Source: Cranoglanis bouderius (taxonomy: Eukaryota; Chordata; Actinopteri; Siluriformes; Cranoglanididae). From it: a stretch of 64,000 bases of DNA. Made by a program: the position numbers and the translations under genes. The stretch is from positions 13,947,527-14,011,526 of the forward strand of contig CM042548.1 in the NCBI GenBank assembly GCA_023630585.1, written 5' to 3'. A model generated the notes under the pieces. That model was not told where the DNA came from and ran no database searches. It saw only the letters and a program-made list of their open reading frames with translations. Each line of letters starts with the position of its first letter. Position 1 is the stretch's first letter. Positions 12,730 to 22,770 of the stretch are shown piece after piece.

Positions 12730-15700
12730 ATTTTGTTTTACAAAAAAAAAAGAAAGCTAAGAACCCTAATGGGGTTCAACTATCCAAAGAACCCATGAGG
12801 AACCCATTTTCTTAGGAAAATGCATTATATGTTTAAATTCCAGAGTTATAGTCCAAGCACCTCAGTATATTAATGAGCGTTTACAGACAAACAAGTTTAA
12901 TCTAGAACCCTTCTTTGTCCCTTTAGGACAACCCTTAATGACTAACACGCTTAGCAAGCTGAGAACTCTCACCTATCCAGAGAACCACTGTTTTCTTAAG
13001 AGTGGGTTTACAAAGAAAAATATGCACGAGTGTATTACAGAAGTTTAAACAAAGAACCTTTAAGGGTTCTCCGTCACCCTGAGTTACATCCGAGAACGTG
13101 TTTTGTAATGCACAAGCGAATATGCTGTGTGAACCCTGAGTGACCCCTGAAAGGTTCTGTGTGGAACCCTGTACCAGAAAGGGTTCTACCCTGAACCCAT
13201 ACAGGAAGTGGAGCTGCTCGGTGTGGTCTGGCCTCAGGCTGAGTGAGCAGGAAGACGTTATCAGGAGCGAGCAGCTCGAGTGCAGGAACAAACTGCGGCT
13301 TTCACAGAGACGAAGAAAAACCCACAGTCGATTTTCTGCTGATTATTTCTGGGCTGAAGTGTGAACAGGGCTTTTTTTTTCATGACGGCTGGCAGGACGC
13401 ATCGTTCCGCATGAGCACTCCACATTCCCAGCATTCCACAGGACACATGTAGGCAGGGTTCTCACCCTCTGACACCGGAAGATAGTTAAATGCTTCTGAA
13501 AATAGCGTTCTCCAGATGCAGTTTAACACCGAGCTGTATAATTCAGTTCTCATGCACTTTATTTTATTTCATGGCTGCTGGGTTCCTGGTTCTGCTACAA
13601 TGCGTTTCCTCCATTAGCATCTTACAGTATCAGGTTCTGCATTCAGAAGAGGTTCTAAATCCCAAACGTCTGATTTTTGTTGTTGTGATTCCCGTCTAAT
13701 TTTGCTGCTCATGCTGTAGTTAATGTCATGTGACTGGGGGGAGGGGGGGGTGATCATATGAACACAGAAAATTATCTTGTGCGCCCACAACAAATTTACG
13801 CTTTCACAAGATTTTTTTTCTTAAAGAAAATGAGAAAGAAGTTTCCTGATTTCATGAGATTTTTAAAAATATGTATGTTTTTTTTGTTGCAAAGGCCCCA
13901 TAGGATACAGCAATTTAAAAAAAAACAAAAAAAAACAAAAAACATACAGGGTAGCTATAGAACCCGGTTCGTCTACGGGAACATCTCTTGAGCCATGGAA
14001 GAGTGAAGATACAGTCAGGTCTCAGATCCAACGTCAAAGTAAAGATAAAGCTAAATAATAAAATAAGAATCGCTTCCTTTCGACAACCACTATGATGCTA
14101 CTGATCAAAAGTTCCCGTTTTCAGCCGAGCGCATTTTGCCGAGGGTCTTTCATATATGTAAACAAACAGGAATCTGTTCGGTCTCAAAATATCAGATCTA
14201 ATGCAGCACCAACACTTTGGACCGACCTGAAAGAGGTAGACGTCTCCGTAGGCATTGCTGAGGCAGAACACGTTCTCCTTCTTCGGGTGTTCGGGGACGG
14301 CCTGGACTATTCCGTCCTCAGCCAGCAGAGCGTAACTTGGTAAAGCCTCCTGCTCTGGAGAACCTTTTCCATACGTCTCATAAAACAGGAGAGTGCAGCC
14401 TGAAGGAAGAAAAGGCAGTTAAAGTGGAATTAACAGGATCTCAGGTGAGTTCTTACACTTATATTCCAATAATTACTTTTTCCATCTGCACATAAACTGG
14501 AAAATTGTCTGCAACTTGAAGTAGGAAATAAAAGACTTGGTGGCATGCAGTTGGATGAAATTAATCAATGAAAAACTCCTTCCCATATTTTGATTCCTCT
14601 TACAGCAATTTGCAAAATAATTCCCAATATTTCTTTAATCAAACAACAACTACACGTCACACGTTTTCTCCAACTGTAGTCCCGTTTAATGTCACGGATT
14701 TCTTACAGAAAACGGTTTGTGTGTAGCGTCGCCATGTGAAAAATCTGTTGCTATATTAACGAGCAATAATCAACACCTTCTGACCAATCAGAATCCAGAA
14801 CCTGACAGTGCCTTACTCAAAAACACACCTTTAAGAGTCACCCAGTACTGCTTCCACTTGCGCCTGGCCACCAGTTCCAGCTTGCGATCTTTGTGCAGCA
14901 TGAGCAGAGGCTTGAAGGTCAACCAGCCAGCTCTCCTGACCACGCCCTGCTCCTTCTCACACAGCAGATCCAGCTGCTCCAGCGAGCCCACGGTCTCCTG
15001 ACTGCTACTCTCCGTGTCCTCTGCAGAGTTCTCGCCTCTTTCCTCGCAGCTTCCTGCCGCCGTGTGGCTCGTCTCTAGCTCCCTCATGAAGTTGTCGTAG
15101 ATGTTTTGCCGCAAAGCGTCCGTGCCCGGATGGAGGGCGCCGACAGAACCGCTGCAGGAGGGCAGCACCTGGGATTGGGAGCGGCCCCGAGACGGAACCT
15201 TGGGGTACCCCAGCAGACTGGACACCTGAGAGGGCGAGCTGGTGTCAGCCGTTAGACCGTCTATACCGCTGTCAAAACAATCGATAGGCTCTTTATATCT
15301 CGGCTCCTGGACGAGAGAACGAATATAAAGTGACATTAAATAACTATGAGTAATGGAATGTCTTCAATGTTCCAAAATAAGACTTCAGATAGAATTAAAT
15401 TAAGAGAATCTTAATTACTAACTAGATACTAACTAATTAAACACTAACAGCATTTCTCCTTTTAAATCTTTATGGGTTTACATTCCAGAGTTAACATCTC
15501 AGAACCTCTTTTGTAAATATGCATAAGTGTATATTTCTTACAAAAACAATTTCAATCTAAAACACTTAAGAGTTCTTTGTCCCTTTAAGAGGACCATTAA
15601 ATGTTCTACGAAGAACCCTATGACAGAGTGTTTCCTATTGGACCGGGTTACAGTTAAATGTTGTGAACCTCTTTAACCCCCTCAGGAAGCTAAGAACTCT

Positions 15701-18700
15701 TACCTATCCAAAGAACAAAGAACTTCTTTTGTAAATATGCAGGAGTGTATACGCTCATAAAAATGTTTAAATCTAGAGCCCTAGAAATGTAAAAGGACTC
15801 TTTGTGCCTTTTGGTGGACCCTTAAAGGTTCTACAAACAATTCTATAATAAAGTTAGCAAGCTACCGGTAAAGGTGGAGAACCATTTTAATCCACTTTGG
15901 AAGCCAAGAACCCTTAATTAAGAAAAACCCTTGAGGAACCATTTTTCCTAAGATTTTGTGTTAAACTGTGACCCGAGTTAAAAAAAAAAAAAAAAAAAAA
16001 AAAAAGGTTAAATCTAGAACTCTTAAGGGTTCTTTGTCCCTTTTGGGGGGGATCACAGGTTCTATGTGGAACCCTATTACATAATGTAGTAGGTAGAGTA
16101 ATTCCCAAGCATAAAGTTCTCCAACCTGAACCACTTTAGGAAGCTAAGAACCCTTTTATTAAAAGAATCCCTTTGGTTTATATTAAATATGACAAATTAA
16201 GCACTAACAGTATTTCTCCTTCATTTCCTTCCTTGTCTCTTCTAATGAAATTTGTAAGGCAGCACACAGATGAAAAAGTCAGCAAGAACATTGGAGAACG
16301 TTTCGGGTACGAGACGTCAAGTTCTGTCACTACGTCGCAAGTAACAGATTAGAATGAGTTGAATTCTGAAAAGATCGTCGGTTGATCCCTGCACGCTAAT
16401 TAACCCACCTAGTAAAAGTCGTTCTATCGATTCAGCTGATGTTTCGAACCTCTGTGAAGTTTAAACATACACACCAAATATACACTGCTGCTCTGCAAAA
16501 GTCAGTAAGCGGCAGAGTTTACCTTGTCCTCTGGGCGACTACGAATAAAACACGAATAGTCCGGACGCTAAATCTGTTCGTCCCAAACGCCCGGGTTACT
16601 GATCGGTTCACTCCTGATATGTATGTATTCATCACGTAATCATAGATATTATGTAAACAGCATCTAAATTCCTGATTACATGGATTGAAATAGATAAAAT
16701 GGCTTAAAGATAGAACTTCACAGTGTTGACTAATTACGTTGAGGGTCTACTACTACTCTGTGGAAATGAAACACAGCCCGAGATCGACGTGAGCGGCGGA
16801 GAAAAAAGACGAGTGCACTTCAAAGGCAACCTGGACGCAGACGAGAGCCCTTCCTTACAACTCCGCTTTAAAGTCTCCATCTCTCTCGCAGCTGTGTGTA
16901 ATTACAGAAGAGCAGCGCGTCGATGCCGCTTCAGATCGCTGTTCCACTCTGTAGCCAGACGAGGTCTGTGTACCAGCTGCAGGATCATGCAAGAAAGCAA
17001 GCTATAATTCTAACCACGTTGGTGTAGTTCAGTGCAGGTAGATAACGCGGGGGAAATAACCACCGTGAAGGCTGCTGGAGTCACGGCAACCGGGACGAGA
17101 ACAATCATAAGAGTCGATCAGGGCTGTACATCATCAAAGATAATCGATTGGGAACAGACGAATTGTTCTGTTTTTGTTAAAAGCTACATTCAGCATACAG
17201 TTGATACTAAAAACATGTTGCCATGACGATACGATATTAAAGCAATTTTATTTTCAATAATGCTTTCTTCACTTGCTCAGTATTTACCAATTGCATTACT
17301 TACATTTCTTATAGTTACTGAAAGAAATGCTAAAAAAAGGCTCAAATTTATTTATTTATTAGATTATAAATAGATTATTATAGAATTAATTCCAATTAAT
17401 AATTGGAAATATTCATATAAAAAGAAAAGAAAAAGAAAGAAAAAAATGGCTCTGGCACTTTCTATTTTTCGTAAGTATTTTTTTTTTTTTGTTTAGTTTT
17501 TTGTGATGCATATTAATTTAATGTTTAATGTAAAACTATTTTCATGTATTGTGCGAAAAGTGCCACACACCTAACTCTAACTGTAAACACTACTCCTTTT
17601 TTTTTTGTTGTGAACACAACCAAAGTTAAACGCTACGCCTTTCATTTTCCTTCACATGAGAATAAACAGGCGGTAAATTATGGTTATGTATTTCTGGCTT
17701 AATTGTGGAAAAAGCAGACAATGGCTAACGAGTAAAAAGTCTGAAAAGGGGCACAACACAGCTCTGAATCCGACTCGCTGAATTAAAGAAAAGCAGACTG
17801 TAACAGAAGAGAACTAATGCTACATGAAGGAGCTGCTACATTACTGAGGCACATCATCACTGTCTTTGTAGAGATACGGACCAACTAATCTTTACTGCAC
17901 TCGCTCAGACTGCCCTTCAGGACACTAATTACCCCATGCAGAACGAGGACACGAGCCTCCTGAGAGCTGATCAGACCCACATACTAGAGTCTGAACCATG
18001 CAAAATGTCTTGCCGAGCTAAAGCTGTAGCACGTGACGCTTCTCACACAACCTCCTCATAATATCTGGAATATTTCTGGCGAATAAATCAAACAGATCAT
18101 GAGAACTAACCTGACTGTCCTGACGGGATTTATATAAAGTATATCAGGATATCCTTGTTCTTTGCTAGCAATCTCCAGACTTACAGAGCAAATCTGACGC
18201 ATGTTCCGAGCTCATCCTCGTGTCAGGTCTGCACCGGTGTGTCGTGAGTTTTATTTGGTAGCGCCCCGTGGTGTCCTTCTTGCCGACAGCTGGCACGGTG
18301 CGACAAGCAATATTGTTCACGGCATGGGACAAAAACAACAGTGACCTGGCGATGGCATGTTGCACAGTCCCAGCCAAGATCGGGTCAGGCCTTCGTTTAC
18401 TTTATGTAAGGTTTACAAACCCCGTGGAATATTCCAGCAAACGCACTCTTACCTTCGACTTCTTCTTCCTTCTGGTCAAACTCCCGGTCCAATCGCTGAG
18501 CCTCCTCATTCTGTTCCGGATCGGTTCCTTCTTTCCGGTGTTCTCCGTGATGGGTTTGGGACACGGTAAGGTGAAGGAAGAGTACTGCCTTGCCCCCGAG
18601 GACTTCTCTAGAACAGGTTCTTCCATCACGCACACAAACGAGGACCTGTGTTTGAACGACAGCTCATTTGCAAGCGTCAGATATTTGGCGGCGGGAAAGG

Positions 18701-19475
18701 AGGCGGCCATGCTGGGGTCCTGGTAAAGATGACGAGGAGGTAGCTGGTCGTCACAGTACTCGATGCGCACGGAGGGAAGCGTCTCCGATATCCTGCTGGG
18801 CGAGGCGCCGACGCTGTCGTCGTTCAGCTCGGCACCGGGCCCCCAGGGCGAGTCGTACCAGCTGCCTTCTGAGCTCAGTGAGCCCCGTTTGCTGGTCCTG
18901 GTGATGGAGCTGTTCGCCGCTGGAGCAGATTCTCGATCCGGGGTGGGCATGGACTGTGCCGTGGGGGAAAACTTCAGCAGCTGGACGGTACCTCCATTCT
19001 CATCCGGAAGCGTTGAATTTTTAGAGACCTGGCTAAACTCAACCCGGACGCTGCCGTCACTCTTGATCACGACTCTCGGGCTGCTGTGATCTTCCAGTTC
19101 CTCCGGTTTGGGCTTCCTCTCGGGTGTCTTGTATCCGTTTACGGTGTGACCGTTACAATCCCGTCCATTTTCCTCAAGGCGACCGTTCTCAGATATCACA
19201 CGTTCTCTTGGAGAACCGTTACACCCAGCGCTAATCCTTCTCTTCGCTTCTCTTCCTTTGGCGATGTAGTCATAATGCCTCGACATGGACGACTGATTGG
19301 ACGACTTGTGCTGCGACAAACAGCCACGCGATACCGTTTTGGATTTGAAGCCAGAACCCCGTGATCCTTCTTTGGAAGAACGGAGCTTCACTGAATAGGG
19401 CTTCTGTCTGTTAGGGAGCGTGAAGCTGCTGCTCCGAGACCCCTGAATGCTGTACTGGCTCTCCGAGTTCCCCAT
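454..19475 (-). CDS. tiam2: TIAM2, Rac guanine nucleotide exchange factor (5' coding part, 9 exons)
   Basis: Coding exons in transcript order: 19475-18453, 15306-14829, 14399-14227, 11792-11568, 8925-8740, 7940-7794, 6024-5968, 1617-1444, 558-454. They join in one frame to 856 codons. TIAM family proteins activate Rac1 at the membrane through a DH-PH module. The PDZ, DH and C-terminal PH exons are not seen here and should lie below position 1. Visible parts are an N-terminal MGNSESQ myristoylation-type start, PH1 (about residues 460-583), the coiled-coil/Ex region (about 584-700) and the Ras-binding domain (about 770-856). TIAM2 is preferred over TIAM1 because the start (MGNSESQY), the block ending RMRRLSDWTGSL and the PH lead-in EQGVVRRAGW follow TIAM2. 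The neighbour is SCAF8, as at the human TIAM2 locus, whereas TIAM1 lies near SCAF4. Which duplicate (2a or 2b) this is cannot be told. Confidence 0.95.
559..1443. other. TIAM2 intron
   Basis: AT-rich. It has a poly-T run at 1004-1023 next to a stretch resembling a common fish dispersed repeat (GGGCTGCATGATT type, about 985-1080), and an (AAT)n run at 1376-1419. No gene is seen. Confidence 0.7.
1444..1617 (-). CDS. tiam2: TIAM2 exon: Ras-binding domain, first half (residues 764-821)
   Basis: 174 nt, 58 codons, phase 0, with acceptor TTCACAG and donor CAAG|GTGTGA. It encodes WVYMPDYQAFTVPLSEQHTV followed by TELLNTACK, the ubiquitin-like beta strands and helix of the RBD, which binds activated Ras family GTPases in TIAM1. 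The N-terminal 25 residues are poorly conserved. Confidence 0.93.
3155..3282. mobile_element. Palindromic MITE copy (family P)
   Basis: It has inverted arms CTGTTATAGGAAAATAATCA and TGATTATTTTCCTCTAACAG around a short centre (GGTGTGATGAAGC). It is followed by GTGTTTCATTCTTCTTATAGCAC. Related copies lie at 31612-31745 and 34748-35290 (split), with a shorter related inverted repeat at 35935-35995. Confidence 0.7.
3372..4788. repeat. 1.4-kb polypurine minisatellite (GAGTGAGGTGGG / GAGAGGAGTGAG type)
   Basis: The plus strand is made almost only of purines plus T inside GTG. It is built from imperfect units such as GGAGTGAGGAGAGGAGTGAG and GAGGTGGGGAGTGAGG, with variants GGTAGGG and GATTTGGGGATG. 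Having no stop codons on several frames, it yields open frames of up to 585 and 493 codons rich in S, P, H, L and T; these are artefacts. It lies inside a TIAM2 intron. Confidence 0.95.
5968..6024 (-). CDS. tiam2: TIAM2 short exon before Ras-binding domain (residues 745-763)
   Basis: A 57-nt exon of 19 codons, phase 0, between TGTTTCAG and GAG|GTAAAT. It encodes VFDSAAGEHFGSVPPYIRE. Sequence similarity to mammalian TIAM2 is weak here; the call rests on good splice sites, correct phase and its place between two certain exons. Because it is 57 nt and phase 0, it could be skipped without changing frame. Confidence 0.85.
6025..7793. other. TIAM2 intron with compound simple repeats
   Basis: A GACA/GAGA compound array fills about 6040-6560 and yields spurious Ser/Leu/Val-rich open frames on the minus strand. 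(CA)n is at 6641-6701 and (GT)n at 6804-6839. A fragment with CTGATTGGTCAG near 7715 belongs to MITE family S. Confidence 0.75.
7794..7940 (-). CDS. tiam2: TIAM2 exon: basic linker after Ex region (residues 696-744)
   Basis: 147 nt, 49 codons, phase 0, with acceptor CTCTCAG and donor CACAG|GTACCA. It encodes ICSRDEATLRKRSLSLSQR, FSSLKGLDSLTKR and EKRPCASQ. The stretch is Arg/Ser-rich and has likely phosphorylation sites (RKRSLSLS). It aligns with the segment between the Ex region and RBD in TIAM2. Confidence 0.94.
7941..8739. other. TIAM2 intron with MITE and microsatellite
   Basis: It contains a family S MITE-like segment (about 8277-8575) and a (GT)n(GA)n run at 8655-8700. Nothing coding is seen. 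Confidence 0.7.
8740..8925 (-). CDS. tiam2: TIAM2 exon: Ex region (residues 634-695)
   Basis: 186 nt, 62 codons, phase 0. It is highly conserved: IQQWDQNLERF, DLFRMRCYLASLQGGELPNP, SRPSKAALGRLGIFSVSSFH. The acceptor is GTCACAG and the donor CTG|GTCAGT is only moderately strong. A (GT)n(GA)n microsatellite lies about 40 bases downstream of the donor. Confidence 0.95.
8926..11567. other. TIAM2 intron, 2.6 kb
   Basis: It has short GT and GA runs near 9003-9035 and 9131-9154, AT-rich DNA at 9500-10260, and (CA)n at 10427-10491. From about 10840 the AAGAACCC-rich repeat begins. No exon is recognised. Confidence 0.7.
10840..13200. repeat. AAGAACCC-rich long-period tandem repeat, part 1
   Basis: The motifs AAAGGTTCTA, AAGAACCCTTAA and CCTGAGGAACC recur many times. 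A landmark (GCATTATGGGTTTACATTCC and variants) recurs near 11283, 12017 and 12822, so the period is about 0.75-0.8 kb. TIAM2 exon 11568-11792 sits inside the array. The family has no recognised coding content and looks like a degenerate non-autonomous element or minisatellite. Confidence 0.75.
11568..11792 (-). CDS. tiam2: TIAM2 exon: PH C-terminal helix and coiled coil (residues 559-633)
   Basis: 225 nt, 75 codons, phase 0 at both ends, with acceptor TATTTAG and donor CAG|GTGAGC. It begins ATSQTDLENWVTAIHSA, the Trp-containing C-terminal PH helix. It continues into a heptad-like coiled coil (GQIRSLLQKIDMDGKMKKMAE) of the CC-Ex module. The stretch KEDTLLLLRGQ has Leu and Arg-Gly where mammalian proteins have Arg and Lys-Asn. 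Confidence 0.95.
11793..14226. other. TIAM2 intron between PH exons
   Basis: About 11880-13200 is filled by the AAGAACCC-rich repeat, with an (AAAT)n run near 12690-12731. The remaining 13200-14226 has poly-A/T rich patches (13800-13960) and no recognised exon. Confidence 0.7.
14227..14399 (-). CDS. tiam2: TIAM2 exon: middle of first PH domain (residues 501-558)
   Basis: 173 nt between CCTTCAG and CAG|GTCGGT. It encodes CTLLFYETYGK, then IVQAVPEHPKKENVFCLSN and GDVYLFQ, the central PH beta strands, nearly the same as TIAM2 of other vertebrates. It ends in phase 0. With the upstream exon it makes a 651-nt block whose loss would keep the frame. Confidence 0.96.
14400..14828. other. TIAM2 intron with MITE family S end
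   Basis: About 14690-14812 carries family S features: AACACCTTCTGACCAATCAG and a preceding ACGAGCAATAAT stretch. Otherwise unique-looking. Confidence 0.6.
14829..15306 (-). CDS. tiam2: TIAM2 exon: linker and start of first PH domain (residues 342-501)
   Basis: The acceptor is CGTCCAG and the donor is AAAG|GTGTGT. The exon is 478 nt and starts in phase 0 (EPRYKEPIDCF). It carries FDSGIDGL, DALRQNIYDNFMRELE and SLEQLDLLCEKEQGVVRRAG, which are TIAM2 hallmarks, and then the first PH strands ending ARRKWKQYWVTLKG. The last codon (Gly) is split with the next exon. PH1 with the adjacent Ex region binds phosphoinositides and scaffold partners in the family and is needed for membrane localisation. 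Confidence 0.96.
15307..18452. other. TIAM2 intron, 3.1 kb
   Basis: It holds the second copy of the AAGAACCC-rich block (15470-16190) with an internal poly-A run at 15980-16005. The rest (16200-18450) is mostly non-repetitive, with AT-rich patches at 17220-17530. No exon is recognised. Confidence 0.7.
15470..16190. repeat. AAGAACCC-rich repeat, part 2 (direct copy of about 12010-12680)
   Basis: Landmarks occur in the same order and orientation as in 12010-12680: GGGTTTACATTCC, TTTTGTAAATATGCATAAGT, AATCTAGA, CCTAGAAATGTAAAAGGA, GATTTTGTGTTAAACTGT, GTAGAGTAATTCCCAAGCAT and CCTGAACCACTTTAGGA. The copies differ by scattered substitutions and small indels. The copy is bracketed by similar 28-base stretches (around CACTAACAGCATTTCTCCTT at about 15437 and its variant at about 16200). 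Confidence 0.85.
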
Positions 19476-19482
19476 CCCTGAC
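18453..19482 (-). CDS. tiam2: TIAM2 first coding exon with start codon (residues 1-341)
   Basis: The minus strand shows an acceptor TTCCAG, seven untranslated bases, then ATG at 19475. The coding part is 1023 nt, exactly 341 codons, and ends KKKSK before the donor GTAAGA. The start is chosen because MGNSESQ is the conserved TIAM2 N-terminus and Gly2 fits N-myristoylation, which would help membrane targeting. The exon encodes a Ser/Arg-rich, probably disordered region. Conserved islands are the block SPRVVIKSDGSVRVEF, the motif SSEGSWYDSPWG, QYSSFTLPC, and a basic stretch RMRRLSDWTGSLTRRKKK that fits a 14-3-3 or kinase site. The ORF stays open upstream through MCSRSG, but that part is intron or UTR. 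Confidence 0.96.
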
Positions 19483-19999
19483 CTGGAACACAATCAGTAA
19501 TGGTCATGAACAGTTTTCATAAACCCTGGCTTAAAATGAAATTGACGTGGATTTGATTAGCTTTGATTGGGGACTCGTGACAAGCTGATGGATGAATTAC
19601 AAGCAGGACAAACGATTTCATGGAATGCCACCATCTTGAAAACTCACCAGTTCTAGTAATCACGACACAGCTAGGGTTTCACAATCTGCGTAATCATCAT
19701 CTTCATCTTTTTCGTCAGCTAGCAATCCAACTCTGTCGAATTCACCTGTTGGAGAGAAAAATTTGTTGTTTTTTTTTAAACAATAAGTAACATGCATATG
19801 AGAATAAAAGAGTTATTAAACATGTCCATCATTCCTGGTCATTAAAGTAAACCCTTAAAACTTTCACAGAGATGAAATACTTTTCTGCTACAAGCACAAG
19901 AACTCGTTATACATCCTCACAACAAGCCAATATGTTTGGTTGATATTTAGCTGCAGGTTTATTTTCACAATCAATTTCCCATTGAAACTTCAACCGTTA

Positions 20000-20038
<39 letters not shown>

Positions 20039-21021
20039 GTGTACCACGAGTGAATCATGACTTGCCCGGACGGTTGGGAAAAGTTTTTGAAAGCTGCCTT
20101 TATTTCGGTCGGTGTTTATTTTTAAACACACAAATTCCAGAGAATTTTTTTCCTCTCGTCTGTGTTGCTGAGCAAGTCTGCAGCAGGAGAAAGCCAAATA
20201 AAGCACTGGCCAGAAAACGCTTGTAAAACAGTGTTACCATCCCATGACAAAAAAAATAAAATACATTTTTAAATAAATAAAACTCTACTCTATACCTCAT
20301 ACACTCATTTAAGATATATAAAGTAAGCAAAAGTGTGCAGATGTGTTTCTTCTTTTCCAAATATCAAATCACCCATAGACAATTTTCTTTAAAATCACGC
20401 TACCAGGCAGACGGAGAAGAAGAAGGGGAAAAAAGAAAAAAAAACAAAAAACTACCATACTTTAAAAACAAGAAGCGACACATTTGCATGTGGTTTTAAA
20501 GTCAAATCGTGCTCGCAGCCTCAAACACCTGAATGTGGGAAAATCAGAAGACAGGATCAGAGGAACATCTGCTCCTCATGTGTCCCTTCCCCAAAACTCT
20601 CCCCCCATCTGACCTCCTGATTTGCATTGACACCGATTAGTGCTTCTTCCACAGAGCAGGTGGCGAGAGGAGGAGAAGCGGGTGCTCGAGTCAGCATGAA
20701 GGACACGGAACAAAGATGGTTCTCTCACTTCACGAGAACAAACATGGAGACAGAACCGCCATTCATACACACAGCAATGAGAGAGAAAGGGTTTAGAGGC
20801 ACAGAGAGCGAGAGAGAGAGAGAGAGATGCAGAGAAAGAGACTTTGACTTTTTACGGTTCCTTTAATGTATCAGTTTCAATTATTTACATACTTACATGT
20901 TTTAAAAACCCCGTCATACCCCCCAGTCCACACCCTCCCACCCAAATAAGTCTAAAAGCCCCTTCAGTCCAGTTCTGATTTTGTTTTAAATAAATTCAAT
21001 AAGAATGTTCATAGTCATAGT

Positions 21022-22408
21022 TTAAAGAGCTTTTCGTGCTGCTGATGTCCATTTTCGGAGCCTGAATCTCCTGCGTGGTGAGAGTACTTTTAAACGGTCA
21101 TTTCTTGTGGCGTGTTGTGCTGATTTAACAAATTTTGCCTTATCTAGGAAGTAGCTGGAGAGTGAAGCGTTCCTTTTTCCTTTGATTAGTTGTAGAAAAC
21201 AGTTTATTTGTGCTGTGGTGTACAGATCTGTGGACTGTTGGTGTGGGGTTTCTGAACTGAAGATTGCTGGTTCAATCTCTCCATCCTCCAATTGTGTAAG
21301 ATCTTCTCCTCTAGCGCCTGTGCTGCACTCTGCTCCTTCACTCTCCTGCATGGCGCTCTGTGATTCACTGTAGTTCTTTGGTTTAGTTGACGGATTGACA
21401 GTGTTTATCTTCTCATTGCTTCCAGTTATCGGTTTTTCTACAGTGTGCTGTGCCTGTGGGTTCTTCTGATGTTGTTGTACGGGGTCAGGATCATCCTCAG
21501 TGTGGACATGAGGGCCGAGGTCACTGCTAGCTCTAGCGCCGATAGCGGCATCGGGTTTAGCTGTAGTACTATCTTCGGTGTCAGTGTTCGCATTGGCGCT
21601 GGTGACAGTGTTCACTGGGTGCGGTGTTTGTTTTAGTGGTGTTGTGTTCCTCACCGACCTCTTTTAGCTCTGGCTCTGGTGCATCACCGCTCTCATTTGT
21701 CCCAGGCTCCTGTTCTCCGGTGTTTTCCCGCTGGCTCTCCCCGCGCTGCTGCTGCTGTAGCCCGGCCGAGTCACCCCCGGAGCTCCCCGGCTGCACAGCT
21801 CTGTGTGGGCAGCTCAGCCTTTTATGCCCATTGTCACCACACTCAAAACATCTCGGACGTTCAGTGCTGGCAAAGACGATGTAGCTGCTGTCGCCGTCTT
21901 TGCACTTGAAGTTTACGTTCAGTGTTTCGTCACGATTGTTTAGAAACATGTAAACTTGTCTGCGGAAAGACAGGACGTGTTTAACTGCAGAGCTCTTACA
22001 GCCGAGCGGAACGGTTGTCATGGGGCTGGCGAACTTTCCGAAGCGGGCCAGCTCCTTCATTATCAGATCATTTTTGATGAACGGGGGCACGTTAGAGATG
22101 ACGACTCACGTCGCAGGGGCAAATAGAGGGGCAACGTGTATCATTACACCTTTTAGCCATATTCCACTTTCAACCAGCGCACTGACAAATCTTTCCTTTT
22201 TCAGGAACACCACCACAGCTTTGTTCATTCGGGAGGCAGAGTAGATGTTCTTGCACCCGACCTGCTCTCCCACCGCTGGCAGCACCTCCTCCACCTGTGC
22301 CCCATTCTCCGGCACACACCTGACGCCATGCCGGAGAGACAGCGTCTCCCCGACGGCCTCAGAGGCCATGGTGTCCCGCTCACTCTCACTCGCTGTCAGA
22401 TAATACAC
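21022..22408 (-). pseudogene. LINE ORF1 (gag-like, CCHC zinc knuckle) relic, broken, no ORF2
   Basis: The likely start is the ATG at 22369. The frame is interrupted by a TGA at 22106-22108, where the sequence suggests a CpG-to-TpG change of an arginine codon, and by a one-base frame change in the overlap 21581-21654. The final frame ends at 21022. A CCHC knuckle (CFECGDNGHKRLSCPH) is visible, followed by a Glu/Gln/Ser/Thr-rich tail. The arrangement resembles ORF1 of Tx1-like fish LINEs, as far as I can judge without a search. No reverse transcriptase or endonuclease frame follows on the minus strand below 21022, so the 3' half is missing. It lies in a TIAM2 5' intron. Confidence 0.75.
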
Positions 22409-22499
22409 TTGTAACTTAAAAAACGTTCAATAATTAAATGAAAGAAAGGCAAAAACACAAACTCGCAGAAATCTTTGGCAAGACGCCAAACTGCTCTCA

Positions 22500-22770
22500 T
22501 GCGCTCTACAGAGGAAAGACAGAGAAAGACAGGCAGAAAGTGAGCAAGAGAGAGAGAGAAAGAGAGAGGGCCAGAAAGAGACAGTCATGCAACAACAATG
22601 AGAGATGAAGGGTTCTGAGACACAGAGAGATGGAGAAAGAGAGACAGACTGACAGACAGAGAGGCAGGCAGAGAGAGGGACAGATAGAGATTCAGACAGA
22701 TAGACAGACAAACAGAGACAGAGAGTCAGAAACATACACTGAGACAGACAGACAGGCAGACAGACAGGGA
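22500..22770. repeat. GACA/GAGA compound microsatellite
   Basis: Interleaved AGACAGACAG and GAGAGAGA runs, related in type to 6040-6560. The 137-codon Ser/Leu/Cys-rich minus-strand open frame across it is an artefact. Confidence 0.85.

Noticed and set aside
454..19475. Identification as TIAM1
   Set aside because: The N-terminus, the segment before PH1 and the SCAF8 neighbour fit TIAM2 better.
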